Assembly (NCBI GenBank): GCA_022484695.1
Contig: JAKVKU010000007.1
Span: 124,001 to 188,000, forward strand
Source of the DNA: Lactobacillus sp.
GTDB lineage: Bacteria > Bacillota > Bacilli > Lactobacillales > Lactobacillaceae
DNA: 64,000 bases
Reading direction: 5' to 3'
Position 1 is the stretch's first letter. Each line of letters begins with the position of its first letter. Below the pieces are notes generated by a model. It saw nothing but the letters and a program-made list of their open reading frames with translations, had not been told where the DNA came from and made no database searches. Positions 8,464 to 17,997 of the stretch are shown here, in pieces. A program made the translations under genes and the position numbers.

Positions 8464-9662
8464 GTGGACACCTCACTATGCAGCGGGATGGGTTTGTTGC
8501 TGCTGGGGATCTTAAAGAGACAAGTACTGGATCCTAAATTACCCAGGGCCCCAGATTGGTCACTGCCCACTAATTCCACAAAATAGTGGTCGTCTTTTTG
8601 ATAATAAGTCCCCCGTAAAATCCGGTCATAGCCGTTGGTTTTATCATAAGGCTTGGCTAAGGTGGCCGTCACGGCTTGCACCCGGCTGGCTTCATGGCCC
8701 AGCTTGCGCAAGAGGGGTTCAGCAAAGAGATAAAAGCCGGTGAAACAAGCCCCAGGGTTACCAGATAAGGCCATGATTGGGGTGTCCTCAAAAATGAAAC
8801 CAGTGGTGACACTACCTGGGCGCATTTTTAATTTATTAAATAACAATTTTTGGGAAGATTTGGCCGCGATGGCTAAGAAATCAAAATCCCCCACGGAGAC
8901 CCCACCGGTGGTGAGAATTAAATCGCAGTCCTTGGCCATGGTTTTGAGATTTTCTAATAATAAATCGTAGTCATCTTCAATTTGGGTCTGGGCGATGATC
9001 CGGCCGCCGGCTTCTTGGACCAAGCCTTGCAGCAAAGCGCCATTACTGTTGTAGATTTTCCCAGGTTCAGCCGGGGCACCGGGGGCCAGTACTTCCGTCC
9101 CCGTGGTGATAATGCCCACTTGGGGCCGTTGGTAGACCACGACTTCTGGCACATTTAAAGCTGTCAATAAGCTGATGTGGCCGGGATTTAAAACGGTATT
9201 TTCCGGGATCAACGTATCTCCTTGGTGGAATTCAACCCCGATTTCCGTGATATTGTTCACGTCTGGGCTGATCACCAAGTTGATTTCATCAGGATGGCCT
9301 TCAACGGGGCGGCTTTGTTCTAACATGATGACTTTGCCGGCATTGCTAGGCACCGCAGCCCCGGTCATGATCCGGACGGTTTCATGATAGCCTAAAGGCC
9401 GCTTGTAAACGGCGCCGGCTTGGACTTCACCCATGACTTTGAAGGTCTGGGGTAAATCATGGTCATCTTCAGCCCGGATGGCATAGCCATCATAACCGGA
9501 GCGCCGGAAGTTAGGAAATTCATCTGGGGCTAACACGGCTTGGGCTAAGACACGGTGATTGGCCCAGGCAATGGGCAGGGTTTCAGTTTTGTAAGTAAAA
9601 GTCAGCTCAGCTAATTTAGCTTGGGCTTCAGCAATTGAAATGGGTTTACGTCGATCTAACAA
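8439..9662 (-). CDS. moeA: Molybdopterin molybdenumtransferase MoeA
   Basis: [39 protein letters not shown] motifs. Confidence 0.92.
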
Positions 9663-9676
9663 GATAATAGTCTCCT

Positions 9677-10147
9677 TTATTTTGCCCGTTCATGTAGTAA
9701 GTGGGCTAATTCTGGTACGATAATTTTTTCTAGGGCCAATTCATTGGCTTTGGTGGACCCGGGGAGGATAAAGGTCAATTGATCGCGGTGGGTAAAGCCC
9801 GCCGTGGCCCGGGAAGCCAGGGCATGGGTGCCAATATCGGCATAGCTCAATTGGCGAAATAATTCCCCGAAACCGGGGATCTCTTCAGCCAGCAGGGGGG
9901 TCAAGGCTTCTAGCGTCACATCTCTTTTAGCAATACCGGTGCCACCGTTGGTTAAAATGAGATCCACATCCGTTAGGGCCAACGTGGTGAAACCGTGTTG
10001 AATCTCGAGGATATCGTCGGTGACCACTAACCGTTGCTGGACTTGGGCCAGGTCATGGTCGGTTAAATAGTCGGCCAAAAATTGGCCGCTTTTATCCGTA
10101 TTTAAATGACGGGTATCGCTGATGGTTAAGATGGCGGCATTAAGCAT
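9677..10147 (-). CDS. moaB: Molybdenum cofactor biosynthesis protein MoaB/Mog family
   Basis: AAILTISDTRHLNTDKSG, LTNGGTGIAKRDVT; start moved to ATG 10147. Confidence 0.85.
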   Translation of the reverse strand: MLNAAILTISDTRHLNTDKSGQFLADYLTDHDLAQVQQRLVVTDDILEIQHGFTTLALTDVDLILTNGGTGIAKRDVTLEALTPLLAEEIPGFGELFRQLSYADIGTHALASRATAGFTHRDQLTFILPGSTKANELALEKIIVPELAHLLHERAK

Positions 10148-11201
10148 GCGCCGCACCTGCTTTCTTGATTTGAAGTTGGTTGAGCAATTGTTCGTACCCG
10201 CGGTTAGCCGTAGCCTTATCCGGGGCATCGTAGATAAATAACTTGTGGTTTTTAAAATAGGTTAATTGTAATTTTTCAAAAGGAAATTGCACGGAAATGG
10301 CATTGGCCTCATTTTTGATCTGGTGTTGGTCAAGGCGATCGGTCATCTCAGCCAAACTTAAACTGTTATCCAGATAAATGGCGTAGACGTTAGTGCCGCA
10401 CAGGGTTTTGAGCTGGTTGTCAAAATCTGCGCTGATGTGGGTCAAAGGTTGCCCGCAGGCCGGGCAGTGGGGGTCTTTGGTGACCTTGAAACTTTGTTGG
10501 CTCATTTGCCAATTATCAATGGTGATCAGGCGGTCAAAGTCCACCAGTTCTTTATTCACCAAGTATTTCAAAGCCAAGGAGACCTGTAAGCCACTGACCA
10601 AGGGGATGAGGGCCGTGTTGACCCCCAAGAGGTCACAGTCCGTTTGCTTCAAAGCTTCTAAATTGGGGTATAGGCAATGCAAGCAGGGATGGGTTGTGGG
10701 GCTGATGGCCATGACATTGCCACTGACCCCGGCACAGGAGCCGAAGATATAATCAAATTTATATTTTAAAGCCAATTGATTTAATAAATCCCGGACGCCA
10801 TAGTTGTCCGTGCAATCAATGGCTAAATCAAAGGGGGCGACTTTTTGAAAACGACTTTCCGACAGTTCATAAGGATAGGTCGTCACGGTGACGGTATGAT
10901 TGATTTGCGCCAAGCTGGTTTTCACGGCGTCCACTTTAAAGACACCAGCGGCAGCGTCGGCTTCAGTAAATAGCGTTTGACGTTGGAGGTTGGTTAAACT
11001 CACCACATCTGGGTCAAAAATGGTTAATTGACCAATACCGGCCCGGGCTAAGAGTTCGGCACAATAACTACCCAAAGCCCCAGCACCGATAATTAAGATG
11101 TGGGCATGATTGATTTTGCGTTGACCACTGGCGCCGATTTGTTTGACGCGCATCTGGCGGTCATAGCGATTGACTTGGTTTGTAGACGTTTGTAAAGTCA
11201 T
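10140..11201 (-). CDS. moeB: MoeB/ThiF-family adenylyltransferase with C-terminal extension
   Basis: RYDRQMRVKQIGASGQRKI, GAGALGSYCAELLARAG, two zinc-binding CxxC pairs (CLHC, CPAC). Confidence 0.87.
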   Translation of the reverse strand: MTLQTSTNQVNRYDRQMRVKQIGASGQRKINHAHILIIGAGALGSYCAELLARAGIGQLTIFDPDVVSLTNLQRQTLFTEADAAAGVFKVDAVKTSLAQINHTVTVTTYPYELSESRFQKVAPFDLAIDCTDNYGVRDLLNQLALKYKFDYIFGSCAGVSGNVMAISPTTHPCLHCLYPNLEALKQTDCDLLGVNTALIPLVSGLQVSLALKYLVNKELVDFDRLITIDNWQMSQQSFKVTKDPHCPACGQPLTHISADFDNQLKTLCGTNVYAIYLDNSLSLAEMTDRLDQHQIKNEANAISVQFPFEKLQLTYFKNHKLFIYDAPDKATANRGYEQLLNQLQIKKAGAAHA

Positions 11202-11226
11202 GTGATAAACCTCACCATATTTTATT

Positions 11227-11289
11227 TAGGTCATTCCCTAATCGAAGTATATCAGACTGAATGCTATCTTAATATTAGGGAAAAGGCTA
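11227..11289. promoter_or_regulatory. Candidate NreC-binding sites between the divergent moeB and narG operons
   Basis: TAGGTCATTCCCTA (11227-11240; 1 mismatch to TAGGGN4CCCTA) and TAGGGAAAAGGCTA (11276-11289; 2 mismatches). Confidence 0.55.
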
Positions 11290-11412
11290 ACAACGTCACT
11301 AAGATTTAATCTTACATTAATTATTAGCCTTCAAACAACTTCAAATGATAATTTTTTTTAAACCGAAGTAACGCGCTGCAATTGGCGCAACTTTATGTAA
11401 AGGGGCGATTTT

Positions 11413-14400
11413 ATGAAACGTGCGCGTTTTTTCAAGCGTGTTGACAAGTTCAACGGTAACTTCACGCAACTTGAAACAGATTCTAGGCGTTGGGAGAAAT
11501 TGTACCGCCAGCGTTGGAGCCATGACAAAGTCGTTCGCACCACCCACGGTGTGAACTGTACCGGCTCTTGTAGTTGGAATGTCTATGTCAAAGAAGGCAT
11601 CATCACCTGGGAACACCAAGCTGTGGATTATCCCTCCTGTGGCCCCGATTTTCCGGAATACGAACCCCGGGGTTGTCCTAGAGGGGCCAGCTTTTCCTGG
11701 TATGAATATAGTCCCGTGCGGATCAAGTATCCTTATATTCGAGGAAAATTATGGCAACTTTGGACTGCTGCTAAAAAAGAAAATAATGACGATTTAGTCA
11801 AAGCCTGGGCCAGTATCGTCACTGACCCTAACAAAACCCAGCTTTATAAAAAAGCCCGGGGGCAAGGGGGCTTGGTCCGGGTCCACTGGGATGAAGCTCT
11901 GGAATTGATTGCCACTATGGTGCTTTATACCGTGCAGACTGAAGGCCCCGATCGTTTGGCGGGCTTCACGCCAATTCCGGCCATGTCCATGATCAGCTAT
12001 GCCTCCGGTGCCCGCTTCTTATCCTTAGTGGGTGGGGAAATGCTGAGTTTCTATGACTGGTATGCGGACTTACCACCAGCATCCCCCCAAGTTTGGGGTG
12101 AACAAACTGATGTCCCAGAATCCGCTGACTGGTATAACAGCCAGTACTTGATCATGTGGGGCTCTAATGTGCCGCTTACCAGAACACCAGATGCCCATTT
12201 CATGACCGAAGCCCGTTATAAAGGTACTAAAGTTGTGGCGGTCAGCCCTGATTATGCCGAAAATGTGAAATTTGCCGATAACTGGCTGGCCCCGCACCCC
12301 GGCACGGATGCCGCGTTAGCCCAAGGCATGACTTATACAATTTTAGATGAATTCTACCGCCAGAAACAAACCCCTGAATTCAGCCACTACGCGAAACAAT
12401 TCACCGATTTACCGTTCTTGGTGACCTTAGATCAAAGTGATGCGGACACCAGCCACTACACGGCGGGGCGTTTTTTGCGGATCAGCGATATTGAAAAGAC
12501 CCCGGTGGCCAATGGGGATTGGAAGACCTGTGTGATTGATGCCACCACCAACCAGATCGTGGTCCCTAATGGCACCATTGGCCAACGTTGGGAAGACCAT
12601 ACGGACTGGAACCTGCGCTTAAAGGACAAAGCCGGCAATACCATTGATCCTAAGCTTGGCTTGGATACACCAGATACCACGGTGGTCACGGATTTCCCAT
12701 ACTTCAGTGATGCGGGCAGTGCCGTGTTAAGTCGGCATTTGAAGGCCCAGACAGTGACCTTTACCGATGGCAGTGAGCACTTAGTCACCACGGTTTATGA
12801 TTTAATGCTCAGTCAATATGGCTTGCCCCAAACGGCTAACGACGACTTGGCCGCTAAAAACGCCCAAGACGCTGATAGTCCCTTCACCCCGGCTTGGCAA
12901 GAAAAAGTTACGGGCGTGAAGGCTAGTATTTGTGTTCAAATCGCCCAGGAATTTGCCCAAAACGCCATTGATAGCGGGGGTAAATCTATGGTGATCATGG
13001 GCGCTGGGATCAACCATTGGTTCAATAGTGACATGACTTACCGGGCCATCATCAACCTGGTACTCTTGACCGGTTGTGAAGGGGTTTCTGGTGGCGGCTG
13101 GGCCCATTATGTGGGTCAAGAAAAACTGCGGCCCCAAGAAGGCTGGGCCACGGTGGCCTTTGCCAATGACTGGCAAGCCGGTGGCGCCCGCCAACAAAAC
13201 GGCACCTCCTTCTTCTATTTTGCCAGCGACCAGTGGAAGTATGATGAACTGGATAACAAGGCCTTAAAGTCCCCGGTCAAAGCTACCAAACATCGCTATG
13301 ACCACCCGGCGGACTATAACCAAATGGCCGCCCGCTTAGGTTGGCTGCCAAGTTATCCCCAATTTGATCGGAGTTCTTTAAGTTTTGTGAAGGACTACGA
13401 CACCCAAGATTTCGACCAAATCAAGGCTAAAATTATTGCCGAATTAAAACAGGGCAGTTTGAAATTTGCCATTGAAGATCCTGATCGGGCTGAAAACAAC
13501 CCCAAGGGCCTGTTTATTTGGCGCTCTAATTTATTCACCAGTTCCGGCAAGGGTCAAGAATATATGATGAAACATATGCTGGGGACGGAAAATGGCTTAT
13601 TGGCCAAGGCTAACGACCAGTTCAAACCCCAAGACATGGTGTGGCATGAAGATCCTGTGGAAGGCAAGTTGGACTTAGTGGTGGACCTGGATTTCCGGAT
13701 GGTGTCCACGCCAATGTATTCTGATATTGTCCTGCCGGCGGCCACTTGGTATGAAAAAGAAGATTTATCCAGCACGGATATGCATCCCTTCATCCATCCC
13801 TTTAACGCCGCTATTAATCCGCTATGGGAATCTAAGAGTGACTGGGATATCTTCAAGAACCTGGCCAAGAAATTCAGTGCCTTAGCTGAAAAATACTTAC
13901 CTGAGACCCAATATGATGTGAAGACCCAACCCCTAGGCCATGATTCCCCTGCAGAACTGGCCCAGCCCTTTGGGGAGATCAAAGACTGGAAGTACGACAA
14001 AGACGTTGCACCAGTGCCCGGCAAGACCATGCCGCTGTTGCAATTGATCCCAAGAGACTATACCCAGGTCTATGACAAATTTATTGCCTTGGGACCAAAT
14101 GCCGGGGGTAAGGTGGGGGCCGATGGCATCAGCTATTCGGTGGCTGAACAATACGAAAGCCTCAAGGCCATGAATCGCACCTATACTGCTGAAGGCATCA
14201 ATCAAGGCTGTCCTAAGATCGACCAGGCTAAAAAAGTGGCCGATGCCATTTTGACCCTGTCCAGTGCCTCCAATGGGGCCGTGGCCAAAAAGGCCTGGTT
14301 AGCTGAATCTGAACATACCGGCGTTGATTTAAGTGAAATCGCCGCCGGCCGTACCGAGGACAAAATGACCTTCCAGAGTATCACTACGCAACCTAGAGAG

Positions 14401-15090
14401 GCGATTCCAACGCCGATCTTCTCCAGTGCCAAGCACGACGGGGAGCGCTATTCACCATTTACCGTGAACACGGAATTTTTGGTACCCTTTAGAACCTTGA
14501 CCGGCCGCCAACAATTTTATTTGGACCACGAAATTTTCCAAGAATATGGCGAACAACTGACCACCTATAAACCAACTTTGCCCCCACAAGTCATGGGGCC
14601 AAAGGATGTGGTGGTGTCTGACGCCAAAGAAATAACGCTGCGTTATATGACGCCCCATGGGAAATGGAATATCCATACCACCTATCAAGATAATTTGGAG
14701 ATGTTGACCTTATTTAGAGGTGGGCCTAACGTTTGGCTTTCCCCTGAAGATGCCACGGATTTAGGCATCAAGGATAACGATTGGCTGGAAATTTATAACC
14801 GTAATGGTGTGGTCACGGCCAGAGCCGTGGTGAGCCACCGGATGCCAAAGGGCAGCATGTACATGTACCATGCCCAGGATATGGACATTCAAGAACCCCT
14901 GTCCACCATCACCGGCAATCGGGGCGGTAGCCACAATGCCCCCACCCAGATCCATATCAAACCTACCCAAATGGTGGGGGGCTATGCCCAGTTGAGCTAT
15001 GGCTTTAACTATTACGGTCCCATCGGTAACCAACGGGATCTTTACGTGAACGTACGCAAATTAGAGAAGGTGAATTGGCATGAGGATTAA
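11413..15090 (+). CDS. narG: Respiratory nitrate reductase alpha subunit
   Basis: 1225 aa; VVRTTHGVNCTGSCSWNVYVKEG N-terminal FS0 motif. Confidence 0.97.
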   Translation: MKRARFFKRVDKFNGNFTQLETDSRRWEKLYRQRWSHDKVVRTTHGVNCTGSCSWNVYVKEGIITWEHQAVDYPSCGPDFPEYEPRGCPRGASFSWYEYSPVRIKYPYIRGKLWQLWTAAKKENNDDLVKAWASIVTDPNKTQLYKKARGQGGLVRVHWDEALELIATMVLYTVQTEGPDRLAGFTPIPAMSMISYASGARFLSLVGGEMLSFYDWYADLPPASPQVWGEQTDVPESADWYNSQYLIMWGSNVPLTRTPDAHFMTEARYKGTKVVAVSPDYAENVKFADNWLAPHPGTDAALAQGMTYTILDEFYRQKQTPEFSHYAKQFTDLPFLVTLDQSDADTSHYTAGRFLRISDIEKTPVANGDWKTCVIDATTNQIVVPNGTIGQRWEDHTDWNLRLKDKAGNTIDPKLGLDTPDTTVVTDFPYFSDAGSAVLSRHLKAQTVTFTDGSEHLVTTVYDLMLSQYGLPQTANDDLAAKNAQDADSPFTPAWQEKVTGVKASICVQIAQEFAQNAIDSGGKSMVIMGAGINHWFNSDMTYRAIINLVLLTGCEGVSGGGWAHYVGQEKLRPQEGWATVAFANDWQAGGARQQNGTSFFYFASDQWKYDELDNKALKSPVKATKHRYDHPADYNQMAARLGWLPSYPQFDRSSLSFVKDYDTQDFDQIKAKIIAELKQGSLKFAIEDPDRAENNPKGLFIWRSNLFTSSGKGQEYMMKHMLGTENGLLAKANDQFKPQDMVWHEDPVEGKLDLVVDLDFRMVSTPMYSDIVLPAATWYEKEDLSSTDMHPFIHPFNAAINPLWESKSDWDIFKNLAKKFSALAEKYLPETQYDVKTQPLGHDSPAELAQPFGEIKDWKYDKDVAPVPGKTMPLLQLIPRDYTQVYDKFIALGPNAGGKVGADGISYSVAEQYESLKAMNRTYTAEGINQGCPKIDQAKKVADAILTLSSASNGAVAKKAWLAESEHTGVDLSEIAAGRTEDKMTFQSITTQPREAIPTPIFSSAKHDGERYSPFTVNTEFLVPFRTLTGRQQFYLDHEIFQEYGEQLTTYKPTLPPQVMGPKDVVVSDAKEITLRYMTPHGKWNIHTTYQDNLEMLTLFRGGPNVWLSPEDATDLGIKDNDWLEIYNRNGVVTARAVVSHRMPKGSMYMYHAQDMDIQEPLSTITGNRGGSHNAPTQIHIKPTQMVGGYAQLSYGFNYYGPIGNQRDLYVNVRKLEKVNWHED

Positions 15091-16639
15091 AGCGCAAATA
15101 TCAATGGTCTTGAACCTGGACAAGTGTATCGGCTGTCATACCTGTTCCGTCACTTGTAAAAATACCTGGACCAATCGGCCCGGGGCAGAATACATGTGGT
15201 TTAATAACGTGGAAACCAAACCCGGCGTGGGCTACCCCCGGGGCTGGGAAGACGAAGACCATTATCATGGCGGTTGGCATCTAAACGACAAGGGTCATTT
15301 GGAATTAGTGGCCGGCAATAAATTAAATAAAATTGCTTTGGGTAAGATTTTTTACAACCCCGATATGCCGGAGTTAAATGACTATTACGAACCTTGGACC
15401 TACGATTACCAAACCCTATTTAGCCCCGCTAAAAAGCACCAACCCGTGGCCCGGGCTAAGTCCCAGATCACTGGCCAGACCATGGACCTAAAATGGGGCC
15501 CCAACTGGGATGATGACCTTGCCGGTTCCACAGAGACCATGCAAGAAGATCCCAATATCAAGAAAATTGAAACGGAGATCAAAACCAATTTCGAAAATGC
15601 CTTCATGATGTATTTACCCCGCTTATGCGAGCATTGTTTGAACGCCCCTTGTGTGTCCTCTTGTCCCAGTGGCGCCATGTACAAACGGGATGAAGACGGC
15701 ATCGTGTTAGTGGATCAGGAAAAATGCCGGGGCTGGCGTTTTTGCATGACCGGCTGCCCTTATAAAAAGGTATATTTCAACTGGAAAACCAACAAGGCCG
15801 AAAAATGTACCTTCTGTTATCCTAGAATCGAAGAGGGCTTGCCCACGGTTTGTTCTGAAACCTGTGTGGGTCGAATTCGTTACATCGGCGTGATTTTATA
15901 TGACGCGGACCGGGTGAAAGAAGCCGCGGAGGAACCAGATGACACTAAGTTGTATGAACGGCAATTGGACCTGTTTTTAGACCCCAACGACCCCGAAGTG
16001 GTGGCTGAAGCTCAAAAGGCGGGCATCGCTGATGACATGATCGAAGCAGCTCAAAACAGTCCCATCTATAAAATGGCCGTGGAACAAAAAATCGCCTTCC
16101 CATTGCACCCGGAATACCGCACCATGCCTATGGTTTGGTACGTGCCACCCCTATCTCCAATCATGAATTACTTCGAGGGTAAGGACTCCTTGCATAATCC
16201 GGAAATGATTTTCCCAGCCATTGATGAAATGCGGATCCCCGTGGACTATTTGGCCAGCCTGTTAACTGGGGGCAATCAAGAAGTTATCAAAGCCGCCCTG
16301 TATAAATTAGCCATGATGCGCCTGTACATGCGGGCTAAAACTGCGGGCAAGGATTTTGATACCGAAAAATTGGCCCGGGTGAACTTGACGGCAGACTCGG
16401 CCACGGACTTATATCGCCTGTTGGCCATTGCCAAGTATGAAGACCGCTTTGTCATCCCCACGTCCCACAAAGAACAAGTGGTACCTGCCCATGAAGCCCA
16501 AGGCACCGTGGGTTATGAAGGCTGTAAAGGCTGTAGCTTAGCCAGTGCCCATGGCAGTATGTTTGCCGAGGCGAAGGCCGGTAAGACCTCCGAGGAGATT
16601 TATGCAGAAAGCTTTTATGGGGGGATTTGGCGTGATTAA
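15080..16639 (+). CDS. narH: Nitrate reductase beta subunit
   Basis: Multiple Fe-S cysteine motifs (CIGCHTCSVTCKN, CEHCLNAPCVSSCP, CRGWRFCMTGCP). Confidence 0.97.
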   Translation: MRIKAQISMVLNLDKCIGCHTCSVTCKNTWTNRPGAEYMWFNNVETKPGVGYPRGWEDEDHYHGGWHLNDKGHLELVAGNKLNKIALGKIFYNPDMPELNDYYEPWTYDYQTLFSPAKKHQPVARAKSQITGQTMDLKWGPNWDDDLAGSTETMQEDPNIKKIETEIKTNFENAFMMYLPRLCEHCLNAPCVSSCPSGAMYKRDEDGIVLVDQEKCRGWRFCMTGCPYKKVYFNWKTNKAEKCTFCYPRIEEGLPTVCSETCVGRIRYIGVILYDADRVKEAAEEPDDTKLYERQLDLFLDPNDPEVVAEAQKAGIADDMIEAAQNSPIYKMAVEQKIAFPLHPEYRTMPMVWYVPPLSPIMNYFEGKDSLHNPEMIFPAIDEMRIPVDYLASLLTGGNQEVIKAALYKLAMMRLYMRAKTAGKDFDTEKLARVNLTADSATDLYRLLAIAKYEDRFVIPTSHKEQVVPAHEAQGTVGYEGCKGCSLASAHGSMFAEAKAGKTSEEIYAESFYGGIWRD

Positions 16640-17222
16640 TTTTAAAGTGTTGAATCAAACGAAAGGGGATTTTTATTATTTATCCCATTTGTTAGATTAT
16701 CCCCAAGACGAACTGCAAAGCCCGGAATTTTTAGCCAATTTTCAAAAAGAATATAGTGATTCCGCGGCTAAAGCTGAAGTTGGCGCCATTATCCAGCAAT
16801 TTCAACAACAATCCTTAGACGACCTGCGCCTGACCTATAGCGATTTCTTTGAAATGAACAAGCGCTTTACCTTGTACATGACCTTTTATCGCTTTGAAGA
16901 TTCCCGACAACGGGGCCAAGTTTTAGCCAAATTAAAGATGTTGTATGAGATGTTTGGGGTATCCGCCGCCGAACAAGAATTGACGGACTATTTGCCCTTG
17001 ATGTTGGAATTTTTATCCTACGGGGATTGGGCCAATGAGCCGGCAGTGCGCACCCAGGATATGCAGCTGCTGTTTTCCGTGTTAGAAGATGGGACATACC
17101 GGCTGTTGGAAAATGGGGCAATTTATCAAGACGAGCCCTATTTTCGCCTGATCAAAATTAGCCGCCAGGAATTGGCTAAATGTGTGACTGACCGGACGAT
17201 TATTACGAAAACGGAGGTGTAA
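16633..17222 (+). CDS. narJ: Nitrate reductase assembly chaperone (delta)
   Basis: Position between narH and narI; DYPQDEL...; likely GTG start near 16633. Confidence 0.88.
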
Positions 17223-17224
17223 AA

Positions 17225-17914
17225 ATGGCACATCCTGTGGATTGGTTCTTTTGGACTGTCTATCCTTACTTGATGCTAGGTTCATTTTTCTTTGGGACCA
17301 TTATCCGTTTTGCGTTCTATCCCGGGACCATCACGGCCAAATCCAGTGAACTGCTAGAGAAAAAACGCTTGATGATCGGCAGTATTCACTTTCACATCGG
17401 GATTATTTTGGTCTTCTTCGGCCACGTCATGGGGGTTTTGATCCCGAAATCCTGGACGGATGCCTTGGGGATTTCCAATGAACTGTACCATATGTTCGCC
17501 CTGATTGGTGGGGGTGTGGGCGGCCTGTTAGCGTTAGTTGGGATTTTCATCTTGACCTGGCGGCGCTTTTCCGACATCCGGGTGCACCTCACCAGTTCCA
17601 TGAGCGATTTGATCGTGGACGTGGCGTTATTGGTGATCATTATTTTGGGGATGTGGGCTTCTTTTGTGGCCGGTCCGAGAAATCCTGATTTCAATTACCG
17701 CACCAGCTTAGCCATCTGGGCCCGGCAGCTCTTTTACTTCCGGCCCAATTACTTATTGATGGTGGGCGTACCTTTGACCTATAAGATCCATGTGGTTTGT
17801 GGCTTAGCCATCTTTGGCTTCTTCCCATATACCCGCCTGGTCCACGCCTTGGCCTTGCCCTGGCAATACATTTACCGCCGTTATTTAGTTTATCGCCGGC
17901 GGCCAACCATTTAA
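17225..17914 (+). CDS. narI: Nitrate reductase gamma subunit (cytochrome b)
   Basis: Multi-TM protein in narGHJI; FHIGIILVFFGHVMG, YKIHVVCG. Confidence 0.95.
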   Translation: MAHPVDWFFWTVYPYLMLGSFFFGTIIRFAFYPGTITAKSSELLEKKRLMIGSIHFHIGIILVFFGHVMGVLIPKSWTDALGISNELYHMFALIGGGVGGLLALVGIFILTWRRFSDIRVHLTSSMSDLIVDVALLVIIILGMWASFVAGPRNPDFNYRTSLAIWARQLFYFRPNYLLMVGVPLTYKIHVVCGLAIFGFFPYTRLVHALALPWQYIYRRYLVYRRRPTI

Positions 17915-17927
17915 TTAAATAGTTACA

Positions 17928-17980
17928 AAAAATACCTGACTACCGTCAAAAAATGACAGGGTAGTCAGGTATTTTTTATG
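17928..17980 (+). terminator. Rho-independent terminator after narI
   Basis: AAAAATACCTGACTACC...GGTAGTCAGGTATTTTTT. Confidence 0.88.
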
Positions 17981-17997
17981 GATTTTCTGAAAATTAG

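Noticed and set aside
11341-11619. ORFs antisense to the narG start region
   Set aside because: They overlap the clear narG coding sequence and leader, with no motif or convincing RBS.
12802-13197. 131-aa and other long antisense ORFs inside narG (e.g. 13554..14030)
   Set aside because: Long antisense frames arise from codon bias in a confident CDS; no protein-like motif recognised.
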